Assembly (NCBI GenBank): GCA_026008535.1 | Contig: BRKX01000011.1 | Span: forward strand, 22,406,001 to 22,470,000 | DNA from: Perilla frutescens | Lineage: Eukaryota > Streptophyta > Magnoliopsida > Lamiales > Lamiaceae | Direction: 5' to 3' | Length of the DNA stretch: 64,000 bases | Shown: positions 1-12,800 of the stretch, in pieces | Layout: the number at the start of each line of letters is the position of its first letter | How positions within the stretch are numbered: the first letter of the stretch is position 1 | Made by a program: the position numbers and the translations under genes | Notes under the pieces: generated by a model | The model's database searches: none | What the model was told of the DNA's origin: nothing | Seen by the model: the letters and a program-made list of their open reading frames with translations, nothing else

Positions 1-112
1 TCAAAAATTAATTTTTGAACACACCATATTTGTTCGAAAAATCCATTTTCGAACGAGACTTATTTTAAAAATTATGTATGTTCGAAAATTTTATTTTCGA
101 ACCACACAATTT
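1..112. repeat. short TTCGAA-centred inverted repeats
   Basis: Two imperfect palindromes in a row, each of the form GTTCGAAAA-(5-6 nt)-TTTTCGAAC (about 33-55 and 89-111), preceded by a degenerate third (about 5-20). Such subterminal hairpins occur in DNA transposon ends, but the element would extend beyond the left edge of the window, so the type cannot be assigned. No coding sequence seen here. Confidence 0.4.
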
Positions 113-383
113 TTTCTTTTTGAATAAAGGGCACTTAAGTAACTTCAAAATTATTTTTTTTTTCTTTTGTGGTGCAAAGAGTAAAAACTGTGGTGAAAAT
201 AGAAACTCCCTGTTTATTATTTTTGGGGGGTAAAATATGTTTTTTTTAAAGAAAGTAAAACACGTTTTATTGATACCGTTCTTGAAACACGTATTTAGAT
301 GTACAGTAATTTTTTTTTAGATGTACACTAACTTTCAGGAATAAAGATTGAATTTTTAGTGTCTTTTTTTGATGGGAAGGTAA

Positions 384-815
384 ATGGACTCACTTGAAAC
401 TGGGCTGGCATTGAAGATGAATCACCAATTATTGCAGCGTTCTTCATATGTTAGGAACACTAACACTAATAGCAGTAATAATACTGGATTTTTGGGGAAA
501 AGGAGCAGATCAAGATTCGCAATAGTTTATTCTTTCTAAGAAAATTGATTATCTGCAGTTGATTTGTGCAGTTGCTGTTTTTTTATTCTTCTTCGTTCTT
601 TTCTTTTTGCCGGGCTCGGTAATTGAAGATGGAAATAAATCTGGAAAAGCCCATGATTTGTTTGGGAAGAATTGTGGAGTGAATTTTGAGGATGTGTCAT
701 TCTAGAAAGAGTTAGGTTTTGGTGAAGATTAAAATTTTGAGCATTTGAAATTAGTGGAGAAGTTTCGAAAGGAAGGTAGTGTCGTGAATGAGAATGATGT
801 CGTGAAATTCAGATA
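384..815 (+). pseudogene. N-terminal remnant of a family-1 glycosyltransferase (At4g01210-like)
   Basis: Reading from the ATG at 384 gives MDSLETGLALK, then an Arg/Ser-rich stretch with RSRSRF, then after a stop KKIDYLQ, a hydrophobic membrane-anchor segment and FLPGSVIE, then KELGFGED and VEKFRKE. This order matches, from memory, the N-terminus of the plant glycosyltransferase family-1 proteins related to Arabidopsis At4g01210: basic tail, one membrane anchor, luminal stem. At least three in-frame stops interrupt it and the homology ends near 815, where a GGTGCAAA-rich MITE end begins. The catalytic part is absent from the window. It is therefore a truncated, non-functional copy. In Arabidopsis the full gene neighbours MGP4, whose homologue lies at 18-21 kb here, so it may be a remnant of the syntenic copy. 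Confidence 0.6.
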
Positions 816-825
816 CTTTTGGTGC

Positions 826-937
826 TAAAATTGCACCATTTTGGTGCAAAATTTGTGCAGTTTTTGCACCAAAATGGTGCACAATTTTTGTACCAAAATG
901 GTGCAAACTATTGGAGTTGGCCATCCTAATAAAGAGG
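826..937. repeat. terminal part of a GGTGCAAA / TTGGAGTTG MITE family
   Basis: Repeated palindromes built from TTGCACCA and TGGTGCAA are followed by CTATTGGAGTTGG. The same end (TGCACCAAAATGGTGCAAAC then ATTGGAGTTG) occurs at 13688-13718, and related TIRs occur at 6405 and 31554. Only one end of the element is visible here; it interrupts the glycosyltransferase remnant. Confidence 0.5.
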
Positions 938-2080
938 ACAAACCTGCATCTCTAAGAATTTATAGGCAGGCTATGATCTATGTAGCCATGGCACTGCTGC
1001 TTGGTACAATTCAACATGTATTTGAAGATTGCATAATGGAAGGTGAATTCACATCTAGCAACCTTTCAGCTTTTTATTTTTGTTTTTGTCTTCCGTCTCT
1101 TATTTGTCCTCTTTTATCTTTTCTTTTATTTCAGGCATCACACTCAAATTTCATGTATAAAAAGTGTCCAGAATAATCAACTTACTATCTGACAAGTAGA
1201 ATTATGTGGAGGTATTTAACTTATCATTTATCCATCTCACTGTCTGACTATTTTCTTAATTTTTCATATCTAGAATTGTCGTGCTCCTTGTGTTTGTTCT
1301 TTGCTTGAAAAGTTCCAAGATGCAGTGTGAATATTCAATAAACTTTTAGCCCCTACAGTGAATGCTTATATCTGTACACACTAGTTGTCTTTCTTCAAAA
1401 AAAAAAAAAAATCTCAATTTTTGTGTGATGAAGTGAAAAACCAAGGACGTATTTACTCATCATCTTATTTCGTGCACTCATTTGGTAGATTTAAAAAAAA
1501 AATTCAATCATTTAATCAACTACTATGGAGTTGGTTGATGAAAAGTGCAATGCACATGAAAGTAACATTTTTTATATTCCTTAGCCTTGGTAAATATGTT
1601 TATGCATGCAATTATTTAAAACTCGATCGATTGTTTTCTACAAGTATATGCCTACACAGAAACTAGATTAATTCGGCAACTTATTCATTAAATAATCTAG
1701 ATATTTTCTACAAGTATATATTTTAATTTTTTTACTTTAGTGGTAAACTAGTGTCTAGTGCTAAATAACATCATAAGCGCTCCACAATTCTCAGCTTAAC
1801 TACAATTCTAACTGAAAATTGGATTATGGATAGAGAGAGACATTAATATCGATATTAGCCAATGTCAAACTGTGTATTTGTACCCAAAATAATTTGAGGA
1901 GATTATTTGTACACAGAAGTGAACATAAAAGATATATTTGAGCCTTTTCCCCAATTATAAATGAAATTGATTAGAGCTCATAAACTGATAAACACCAGAT
2001 AGCACTTTGCTGCAATATGTAAGGAAAGATAGGTGATCATGCCCAACGCCAATTCTGTAATAACGTTACTCTCGTGCCAT
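938..2080. other. non-coding stretch with a segment duplicated at 13.7 kb
   Basis: No supported gene. A piece at about 1167-1230 (CAGAATAATCAACTTAC... GACAAGTAGAATTATGTGGAGGTA) closely matches 13725-13790. In both places a MITE end with TTGGAGTTG lies nearby, so the two stretches are diverged copies of one longer segment. Poly-A runs near 1398-1411 and 1493-1502. Confidence 0.4.
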
Positions 2081-2086
2081 TTTTCT

Positions 2087-2660
2087 CCATATAAAAATCC
2101 ACTGGTTTTTCTGACTGCAAACTGCAAACACTACACGAAATTGAACCAAAATCCCCAAATCTAGCTTCCTGAAACCCTATAACCGGTTCCAGATTGGAGA
2201 ATGGGAAACGAAGGTGTGCCCGGAAAATGGAAAAGTGGCAAGCTGTTAATTTATGCTAATATCAATTTTTGTTATTATCTGTGTTTTCTCATCAAATGCT
2301 CAACTTATAGGCCATTTTCTTTGTAGGCTTTTGCATTCTTATTTGTAGGAAAGTAATTTGTGAGTGCAGGTTCCAAGAATAATAGAGTACATTGCTCTTA
2401 CTGTTTTGGATATGTATCCTATGTTGCTGTCTCTTGCTCGCTTCCGAACCTACTCGCTCCTTGTAAGTTTTTCCTCATCATCATTCGTAATGTTTATGCA
2501 AGTTTTTATTGTTTGGTTCTGGTTTTTTTCAGTAGGAGCCTAAGCTATTTTTCCTTTTATCATGCTGAGAAGTTGCCTTCCTACCATGCTGGCACTAGAA
2601 GGGCTATCTGTTTCAAGATCCATGGTCTAGCTAGTGCTAGTAGCTCATTAGGGTGAAGTC
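2087..2660 (+). pseudogene. possible gene remnant with exon-like pieces, unidentified
   Basis: A TATA-like CATATAAAAATCC at about 2087-2099 is followed by a leader-like stretch and ATGGGAAACGAAG at about 2201. An exon-like piece at 2372-2463 is bounded by GTGAGTGCAG before and CTT/GTAAGT after. It translates without stops in one frame as a hydrophobic segment containing IIEYIALTVLDMYP and SLARFRTYSLL. I do not recognise the family. No continuous reading frame joins these pieces, so this is probably a decayed or partial gene. Support would need RNA reads or a protein match. Confidence 0.25.
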
Positions 2661-4528
2661 ATCTTAGTGTAATAAACCTGCATCAAAAATTGCTGGCAAC
2701 TCCTAGTTTGTAACTTTGAGAAAGAAAATATACAAGTTGTTTGAGTTCTAGGTTATCAGTCAAACAGATGTAGTTGAGATGTAAGATTCTCCTGAGGAGC
2801 CAGGTACTTGATTATTATCTTCTCTGCCAGGGCAGAACAGGAAAATTCATTGTATTTTATGTAGCATAAGGGAAGAATAGGAGCATCTTATTGATGAAAT
2901 TAAATACCTTACGTTGTGAAATTACTTATTCTACATGGTTAAATTTTAACACGGCTGTTTGGCTATCTTCAACCTTTTTCTGTAATTCAAATTCCTGATT
3001 TCAATTTTCGAACTCTTTTTTTAAAAAAAAATAGAAACATACAACTTATATCCAAGTTCCAATAAACCAAAACTCAAAAGGCTAGCTACTTAGGTAACCA
3101 TTTGGTTTGATCAGTGTGTTTTATCCTTATGCATCTGTGTAAGAATTAGACTTAAATTGAAAATGCTTATTCCAATCCATTATTAAGTACCTAGTTGATT
3201 GAGATGGGACTTTTTTTTTTTTTTTTGAGAATTCATAAAGATAAAGTGAGAGTGCCTGTATCATTTACCCAAGATAGTGGTGGAAAGTTAGTTTTTACAT
3301 GATCATTTAGAAGTTGATTCTTAATTAGTTTGAGAAGTTTGGTCATGTTAATATATTATCAGCTCAAGCTTATAATGAGGTGGCCATTAATCAGACATTT
3401 ATGTATGATGTTCTTAACTGAATTATAGATTACACCACACCTTTATAACAGTTCAGTGAGTTCACTGGTTGCTGGTCCAAGTACTGAACAAGGTGATGTG
3501 GGAAAACAGTCCTTTGACTAAGCATGAAATGCTAATCAAGTGTATATGTTATAAACTTATAATAACTATCCATCAAATAAAGGAATTCTTTCCTCTTAGT
3601 TCATGAGAGGGTATGGTATAAGAACAAGACATGTAAACTTACTTACCAGAGGATTTGGTACCTTTTATTCATTGCTTGTATATCCTATCTACTTTGTTCT
3701 CTATTTTGTTAAGAATAAATTTTACAACCTAAATCCAATTTCTATTTTTGGTAAGTGCTATCGATCTAAGGAAATTAGAAAAGAATAAGATTATTGTAAT
3801 AAACTACTAAAACACAAAACAATTCTTTCATTATTTGAACTTAAATTGGGAAAGAAAAATCGCAGGCGTCCTGTTTGTTTGGGTTTGTGTGTGTGGAGGG
3901 GCGGTTAAGTGAGCAGTACCATATTTTTTAGTATCAATAAGAGTCCATGTGTTTTCATAAAGGCGAAATATACTTGTGAACATGTCCATTACATTTCAAT
4001 CAACTTATAAATAGTATCTATATCTTTTTATTACTTCTTCATATATGTATGCACATGTATAAAAGGTAAAGGTCGTGTTAATTGAATTCATGTGAAATAT
4101 GCTCATACACTAATATATAATATAGATTAGTTTGTAGTCATCCCTTTCGAGTGTATCATGAGTGTACATGCAAATATGGCTATATGCATACCTAAGGTAT
4201 ATACAGATATGTATATATCTATGTTTCAGACTCTATCCTATCTACCTAAGGTATGCGTGTGTGTCCACTTTTCTATATATATATATATGTAGACAGCCAC
4301 ATGTGCACATGTATAATGAACTCAACTTTATATTTGTATGTGTATATTCGAATTTATGTTATTTAACCTTATATACATCATTGATATTTTCTGTTTCTTG
4401 AAATGGTTCATCCTCGAAGCCATTTAGGATTCTGACTCAGCAAGCATTACTTTTATCTTCTAGAGTATGGACACCGTGAAAAACTTAATGACATATTTAT
4501 GCATTAAGTACAAAAGATAGTATGCCAT
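2661..4528. other. intergenic, no gene seen
   Basis: AT-rich DNA with a T run near 3210-3226 and TATATA-rich stretches near 4115-4290. I saw no reading frame with codon-like composition and no recognisable element. Confidence 0.5.
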
Positions 4529-5390
4529 ATTTAAATAAGGGATAATTGCCTTAAAATACACTAACTTTGCATCAATTTTGGTTTTTCACATGATTTTAAA
4601 AATGTATTTCCAATAACATAAATTTACCAACTTTTCCAATTACAACATTTTTACATTTTCAACCAAGGTTTTAAAATGTGGAATTGGGAACTAAGGCGAT
4701 TTCTCAAGCATCAACTTAGGAAGAAAAAGCAATCAAATTTTAAACATTTTTTTACTTTATATAGATTTTTTTAAAAAAATCTACTTTTTATTTGGTTGGA
4801 AGTAGTTTTTTTATATAGAAATTTATAGCTCAGTAACTATAGTTTGGTTAACATTAAATATAACCCTATAATAATTGCACTTGCATTCTAGGGTTCGCAT
4901 TTTTTTTTTTCCGCCGCACACATTCATTCACTCTCTCCCTCCCGCCGCTCTTTTCTCCATCACAATGGTTCAGGTTTTCTATCACTACTCCAAGATTAGA
5001 AGAGAGGAGATGTTGGACTAATGGACTTATTCCACTTGCGCCTCACAGAAAAGCATGCCTCACTGGTCAATGCGCCACCTCGGAGACGGTTTTCCACCGC
5101 CTCACCTCAAGGTGCGCCTTGATTGTTTTTTTTATACCATGTTTTCAACCACATATAATCCTGATGTTTTCACATGATTGAAACCAATTGAAGTAATGTT
5201 GTTTCTGGCCAAATGAAACCATTTGCAATTACAACATGATTCATGTTGGTTTTAATTTGTTGAAAATGTGAAAATATTATATTGCAAAAGTTGTTAAGTT
5301 TATGTTATAGGAAGTACGTTTTTAAAATCATGTGAAAAACCAAAATTGGTGTAAAGTTAGTGTATTTTAAGGCAGTTATCCATTTAAATA
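4529..5390. mobile_element. Mutator-like (MULE) element with long TIRs and 9-bp TSD
   Basis: The element spans about 4538-5381 and is flanked by a perfect 9-bp direct repeat ATTTAAATA (4529-4537 and 5382-5390), the target duplication length of Mutator-like elements. The ends are inverted repeats of about 125 bp: GGATAATTGCCTTAAAATAC at the left matches GGATAACTGCCTTAAAATAC read inward from the right, and the similarity continues through TTTTGGTTTTTCACATGATT. No transposase frame is present, so it is non-autonomous. The interior (about 4890-5125) is much more GC-rich than the TIRs and contains a leader-like CT/CCG stretch followed by an ATG, suggesting captured host sequence (Pack-MULE-like). 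Confidence 0.85.
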
Positions 5391-6402
5391 ACAAATTTGA
5401 AACTTAAAATTGCTACCTTAATTTGTATTTCTGAGTTCATATTATATAATATTCACATATGTGTGTGTGCTCTTGTGTGTATAGACTACCAGTCTATGTA
5501 ATGTATAAAGACCTTTTTATATAAACTCATCTCAAATAGAAAATAATTGTTTGATTGGCGATCATTAATGATTCTTAGATGTCTACTGACTAGGATATTC
5601 CCAAAGCAAGAGCAAGAGCAAGAGCAAGAGCAAAGAGCTAGGTTGCAGTGAATGTCATACTCAAAATCTGTAGTCTGATTGAATTTTCTTCAGCTTGCCT
5701 TTTGCAGTGTGAGGTGAAAATGATACTCTTTCCTCTTGTGGTATATGGGATTTCATGAGGAATTTCATGTTGAGGCAGCACCTACTTTGATTGCTTGTCA
5801 GACCTATTAGATATTAATAAAAATCAATGAATTTGATCAATTTAATACTAAATTTAGGTAACTTTTCATAGAATTGAAAATCACTCATCAAATGATCTAG
5901 AAGGACCAATGTGATTGTTCCTATCTAGATTTTTTTTAATACATCCTTGATATCATTTGTCAAATTCTTGTAAATCCACATCCATCACTTTTTCAAAGTC
6001 TTATATTCATTGTTTAGCTTGAAATTTTTCATTGCTTTGTGAACAATATAGTTTACTTTTGGTATATTGATGAAATTACAATGTCTCAATTCCACTTTCT
6101 CCAGATTGAAGGTGAGTGTTACATAATTTTTTCTTGATTTTTAATTCATCGTTTATTCATATCATGCACAGAGGTAAAAATTTAAAGTAGATGAAAACAG
6201 GGTGTGTACGTGCACACACGTGCTATATGTGTGAATGCATGAACAAATTTGTGTATACACATTAATAAACTTGTATATATGCAGTTATATCTGCTCATAA
6301 TTACATGTGCATGTATATGTATTCATCTGTCTCTCAATATACATTTGTAGGCCATAGACTTCGGTCTTGGATTCCTACCATCATCTATGTTAGGGCAACT
6401 AC
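5391..6402. other. intergenic with a GCAAGA microsatellite
   Basis: About five units of GCAAGA at about 5605-5633; the rest is AT-rich sequence without a supported gene. A GTACGTGCACACACGTGC stretch near 6206-6223 is a partial purine-pyrimidine alternation. Confidence 0.5.
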
Positions 6403-6838
6403 AATGATAACGTAAATACCCAAATTCACCTTAATCGAATTTGGTGCGGATAGTGTTGGTGTTGCACTATTCACCTTATCTGAATTGATGCGGATGGATC
6501 CTATGCTTTTCTATTTTATATTATTTAAAATTATTACTAAATAATATATTTTTAATTATTTTAATTAAACTTTTTTTTTTATTTAATTATTGATAACATA
6601 AGTATCGGTCAATAATTTATTTTTAATTAAAATTATTTAGTAAATTATCTCAAACGAATCAATAAAATATTTCAATAATTTCTTAAATTATAAATATAAA
6701 TTAATTTATATTGTATGAATATTATTAATTTGTTTCACGATTTCAATTTAATGTGCATATAAAAAATTTAAATAATAAAATAAAATAACATTTTAATGAA
6801 TATTCTTTTTGTTGCGGCATTTGATGCAAATCTTGAGA
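6403..6838. mobile_element. MITE copy abutting the VEL-derived array (left)
   Basis: Starts GGGCAACTACAATGA and continues into an AT-rich core with AAATTATTTAGTAAATTATC and TTTAATGTGCATAT, ending in ATTCTTTTTGTTGCGGCATT. The core and the end match the element at 13273-13718 in the same orientation. The right terminus is missing: it runs directly into the first array unit at about 6840. Confidence 0.55.
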
Positions 6839-9800
6839 TAGGAAGGTGGTGGTTCGTGCACTCCAGGTGCAGTGGGATGGCTGCTTTAGTTGTGCTTCTT
6901 GCCGTAAAGTTTCCTCAGTAATTAATTAAGATTTTCTAATTTGATCTTCTCTTACAATAGTAGGTATTTTCTTTCTTTTAGTCATGGCTGTTGTAGCTTT
7001 ACTAGTAAAAGCCAGCTTTCGTGGAAACTGTTCACAAGTTTCTTCATTCTTGAGCATTTTCTGTGTGTTTCATAAATTAACTGCATACTATCACAATTAG
7101 CTCATATTTGTGCATGGAATGCAATTATGTGCTAGGTTGCCTTTTGATTTGCGAGGTCTGATGACCAGAAAGTCATAATAGATATATTATTAATTAGGGT
7201 GTTTGTAAGTGGACTTAAAAAATTACTTTACACGCTGCAATTTCTAAACATACTTCTTTAAAAAAATCACAGTCGAAATTAACATTAGATTGCTGTTCGG
7301 AACTATCTTCAAGAACAGAAGTTCAAGATAGATATATCATAGATTATTAATTAGGGTCTTGCTAAATGCACTTAAAAAATTACTTCATTTTTTAAACACA
7401 CTACAACCTTTTAAAAAAATCAGAGTTGAAATTAACATTAGATTACTGCTCGGAACTAGCCTCAACAGTTGTTGGTGGTGCTGGTAAATCATGGTTATTT
7501 GGCTGGACGGACCTAGCTCATTTGGCAAGTTTGTAGTACCACCATCATTCTTAAATTCGGGGGATACATGAGGCAGATTGAGATCAATCAACAACTGAGG
7601 TTGATGGTTCTCTTGTGGCTTTTCCTGTTATGTTGAGTGTGCTCCCTGACACACAAAGGTGGTGTTTCGTGCACTCCAGGTGCAGCTGGATGGCTGCTTT
7701 AATTGTGCTTCTTGCGGTAAAGTTTCCTCAATCATTCGTTAAGATTTTCTGATTTGATCTTTTCTTACAATAGAAGGCATTTTCTTTCTTTTAGTCATGG
7801 CTATCGTAGCTTTAATAGTTGAAGCTAGCGTTGGTAGGGCTGCACACAAGTTGTCTAATCCTTGTGCATTTTCTGTGCTTGTCATATAATGACTGCATAC
7901 GATCACATTTAGCTCATATTTGTTCATGGAATCGCAATTATGTGCTAGGTTGGCGTTTTAAATTGCGGGGTCTGATAACCAGAAGTTTTCTTATCCTTGT
8001 GCATTTTATGTGCGTGTTCCTCAATAATTAGTAATTTTATGATTTCATCTTTTCTTACAATAAAAGACATTTTCATTCATTTTGTAATGGCTGTTGTAGC
8101 TTGAGTAGTAGAAGCTAGCTTTAGTGGGGACTTCTCACAAGTTTTCTTATCCTTGTGCATTTTATGTGCGTGTCATAAAATAACTGCGTATGATCACAAT
8201 TAGCTCATATTTGTGCATGGAATTGCAATTATATGCTAGGTTGCGTTTTCACTTATGGGGTTTGAAGTTCATGATAGATACCTTATTAATTAGGGTGTTC
8301 CTAAATGCGCATAAAAAATGACTTTACACTTCATTTTCTAAACACACTGCAATTTTTTAAAAAGAAATTGCAGTTGAAAAAATAACATTAGATTACTCCT
8401 CGGAACTAGCCTCAACAGTTGTTGGTGCTGGTAAACCATGGTTATCTGGCTGGACGGACTGACCGGTTATCTAGCTCATTTGGCAAGTTTGAACCACTGC
8501 CATCATTCTCAAAGTCGGGGGCTACATGAGGTAGATTGAGATCAATCAACAACAGAGGTTGATGGTTCTCTCGTTGGTTTTCCTGTTATGTTGAGTGTGC
8601 TCTCCGACATGGGAAGGTGGTGGTTCCTGCACTCCAGTTGCAGCTTGATTGCTGCTTCTGTTATGCCTCTTGCGGTTAAGTTTGCTCAATAATTCGTTAA
8701 GATTTTGTAATTCAATCCTTTCTTACATTAAAAGACATTTTCTTTCTTTTGCCAAGGCTGTTGTAGCTTTAGTAGTAGAAGCTAGCTTTAGTGGGGACTT
8801 CTCACAAGTTTTCTCAATTTTGTGCATTTTATGTGTGTGTCATAAAATAACTGTGTACGCTCACAATTTATTCATATTTGTGTATGGAATCGCAATTATG
8901 TGCTAGATTGCGTTTTCACTTACGGCAGTTCATGATAGATACCTTATTAATTAGGGTGTTTCTAAATGCACATAAAAATGACTTTACACTTCATTTTCTA
9001 AACACTGCAATTATTTTTTTTTAAAAAAATTGCAGTCGAAAAAATAACATTAGATTGCTCCTCGGAACTAGCCTCAACAGTTGTTGGTGCTGGTAAACCA
9101 TGGTTATCTGGCTGGACGGACTGACTGGTTAGCTAGCTCATTTGGCAAGTTTGAAGCACCGCCATCATTCTCAAAGTCGGGGGCTACATGAGGTAGATTG
9201 AGATCAATCAACAACAGAGGTTGATGGTTCTCTCGTTAGTTTCCCTCTTAGGTTGAGTGTGCTCTCCGACATGGGAAGGTGGTGGTTCCTGCACTCCAGT
9301 TGCAGCTGGATTGCTGCTTCCGCTGTGCTTCTTGCGGTAAAGTTTGCTCAATAATTCGTTAAGATTTTGTAATTTAATCCTTTCTTACATTAGAAGAATA
9401 TTTCTTTCTTTTGTCAAGGCTCTTGTAGCTTTAGTAGTAGAAGCTAGCTTTAGTGGGGACTTCTCACAAGTTTTCTCAATTTTGTGCATTTTATGTGCGT
9501 GTCATAAAATAACTGCGTACGATCACAATTTGTTCATATTTGTGCATGGAATCGCAATTATGTGCTAGATTGCGTTTTCACTTACGGGGTATGCAGTTCA
9601 TGATAGACACCTTATTAATTAGGGTGTTTCTAAATGCACATAAAAAATGACTTTACACTTCATTTTATAAACACTGCAATTTTTTTTAAAAAAAATTGCA
9701 GTCGAAAAAATAACATTAGATTGCTCCTCGGAACTAGCCTCAACAGTTGTTGGTGCTGGTAAACCATGGTTATCTGGCTGGGCGGACTGACTGGTTATCT

Positions 9801-12800
9801 AGCTCATTTGGCAAGTTTGAAGCACTGCCATCATTCTCAAAGTCGGGGGGTACATGAGGTAGATTGAGATCAATCAACAACAGAGGTTGATGGTTCTCTC
9901 GTTGGTTTCCCTCTTATGTTGAGTGTACTCTCCGACATGGGAAGGTGGTGGTTCCTGCACTCCAGTTGCAGCTGGATTGCTGCTTCCGTTGTGCTTCTTG
10001 TGGTAAAGTTTGCTCAATAATTCGTTAAGATTTTGTAATTCAATCCTTTCTTACATTAGAAGAATATTTCTTTCTTTTGTCAAGGCTCTTGTAGCTTTAG
10101 TAATAGAAGCTAGCTTTAGTGGGGACTTCTCACAAGTTTTCTCAATTTTGTGCATTTTATGAGCGTTTCATAAAATAACTACGTACGATCACAATTAGCT
10201 CATATTTGTGCATGGAATCGCAATTATGTGCTAGATTGCATTTTCACTTACGGGGTCTGAAGTTCATGAGTCGAAAAATAACATTAGATTGCTCCTTAGA
10301 ACTAGCCTCAACAGTTGTTGGTGCTGGTAAACCATGGTTATCTGGCTGGACGGACTGACCGGTTATCTAGCTCATTTGGCAAGTTCGAACCACTGCCATC
10401 ATTCTCAAAGTCGGGGGCTACATGAGGTAGATTGAGATCAATCAACAACAGAGGTTGATGGTTCTCTCGTTGGTTTTCCTGTATGTTGAGTGTGCTTTCC
10501 GACATGGGAAGGTGGTGGTTCCTGCACTCCAGTTGCAGCTTGATTGCTGCTTCTGTTATGCTTCTTGCGGTTAAGTTTGCTCAATAATTCGTTAAGATTT
10601 TGTAATTCAATCCTTTCTTACATTAAAAGACATTTTCTTTCTTTTGTCGGCTGTTGTAGCTTTAGTTGTAGAAGCTAGCTTTAGTGGGGACTTCTCACAA
10701 GTTTTCTCAATTTTGTGCATTTTATGTGCGTGTCATAAAATAACTGCATATGATCACAATTTGTTCATATTTGTGCATGGAATCGTAATTATGTGCTAGA
10801 TTGCGTTTTCACTTACGGGGTATGCAGTTCGTGATAGATACCTTATTAATTAGGGTGTTTCTAAATGCACATAAAAAATGACTTCACACTTCATTTTCTA
10901 AACATTGCAATTTTTTTTTAAAAAAAATTGCAGTCGAAAAAATAACATTAGATTGCTCCTCGGAACTAGCCTCAACAGTTGTTGGTGCTGGTAAACCATG
11001 GTTATCTGGCTGGACGGACTGACTGGTTATCTAGCTCATTTGGCAAGTTTGAAGCACTGCCATCATTCTCAAAGTCGGGGGGTACATGAGGTAGATTGAG
11101 ATCAATCAACAACAGAGGCTGATGGTTCTCTCATTGGTTTCCCTCTTATGTTGAGTGTGCTCTCCTACATGGGAAGGTGGTGGTTCCTGCACTCCAGTTG
11201 CAGCTGGATTGCTGCTTCCGTTGTGCTTCTTGCGGTAAAGTTTGCTCAATAATTCGTTAAGATTTTCTAATTCAATCTTTTCTTACAATACAAGGCATTT
11301 TCTTTCTTTTGTGAAGGCTGTTGTAGCCTTAGTAGTAGAAGCTAGCTTTGGTGGGTACTGTACATATGTTTTCTCATCCTTGTGCATTTTCTGTGCGTGT
11401 CATAAAATAACTTCATACAATCACAATTTGCTCATATTTGTGCATGGAATCGCAATTATGTACTAGGTTGTGTTTTAACTTACGCTGCCTGATGTTGATG
11501 ATAGATACATTATTAATTAGGGTGTTTCTAAATGCACTTCAAAAATTACTTTACACTGCATTTTCTACACACTACAATCTTAAAACAAAATCACATTCGA
11601 AATTAACAATAGATTGCTTCTCGGAACTAGCCTCAACAGCTGTTGGTGCTGGTAAACCATGGTTATCTGGCTGGACGGACTGACTGGTTATCTAGCTCAT
11701 TTGGCAAGTTCGAAGCACCGCCATCATTCTCAAATTTGGGGGTAAAATGAGGCAGATTGAGATAATTAACAACTGAGGTTGATGGTTCTCATGTGGGTTT
11801 TCTTGTTTTGTTGAGTGTGCTCTCCGACATGGGAAGGTGGTGGTTCTTGCACTCCAGTTGCAGCTGGATTGCTGTTTCAGTTGTGCTTCTCGCAGTAAAG
11901 TTTCCTCAATAATTCATTAAGATTTTCTAATTCAATCTTTTCTTACAATAAAAGCCATTTTCTTTCTTTTGCCAAGGCTATTGTAGCTTTAGTAGTAGAA
12001 GTTAGCTTTGGTGGGGCCTGCACGTAATTTTTCTCATCCTTGTGCATTTTCTGTGCATGTCATAAAATAACTGCATACGATCACAATTTGCTCATATTTG
12101 TGCATGGAATCGCAATTATGTGCTAGGTTGCGTTTTAACTTACGGGGTCTGAAGTTCATGATAGATTCATTATTATTTAGGGTGTTTCTAAATGCACTTA
12201 AAAAATTACTTTACACACTGCGTTGTCTAAACACACTACCATCTTTAAAACAAATCACATTCGAAATTAACATTAGATTGCCGCTCAGAACTAGCCTCAA
12301 CAGATGTTGGTGATGGTAAACCACGGTTATCTGGCTGGATGGAATGACTGGTTATCTGGCACATTTGGCAAGTTTGTAGCAACTCCATCATTCTCAAATT
12401 TGGGTGCTATATGAGACAGATTGAGATCTATCAACAACTGAGTTTGATGGTTCGCTTCAGGGCTTTTCTGTTATGATAGGTGTGCTCTCCGACATGGGAA
12501 GTTGGTGGTTCGCTCCAGGTGCAGGTGGATTGCTGCTTTAGTTGTGCTTTTTGCGGTAAAGTTTCCTCAATAATTTGTTAAGATTTTCTGATTTGATATT
12601 TTCTTACAATAAAAGGCATTTTCTTTCTTTTTGTCATGGCTGCTGTAGCTTTAGTAGTAGAAGCTAGCTTTGGTGGGGACTGCACACAAGTTTTCTCTCA
12701 TTTTCTGTGCATTTTATGTGTCATAAAATAACTGCATTCAATCACAATTAGCTCATATTTGTGCATGGAATCACAATCATGTGCTGGGTTGCGTTTAAAC

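Noticed and set aside
841..1176. 111-codon open frame at the left end
   Set aside because: It starts at TTG inside the palindromic MITE end and its residues follow the GGTGCAAA repeats; no family feature.
8649..11466. Similar 74-85 codon frames with SFVKA(V/L)VALVVEASF in several array units
   Set aside because: They lie in the VEL intron copies and recur only because the units are duplicated. Frames are broken in other units, so they are not genes.
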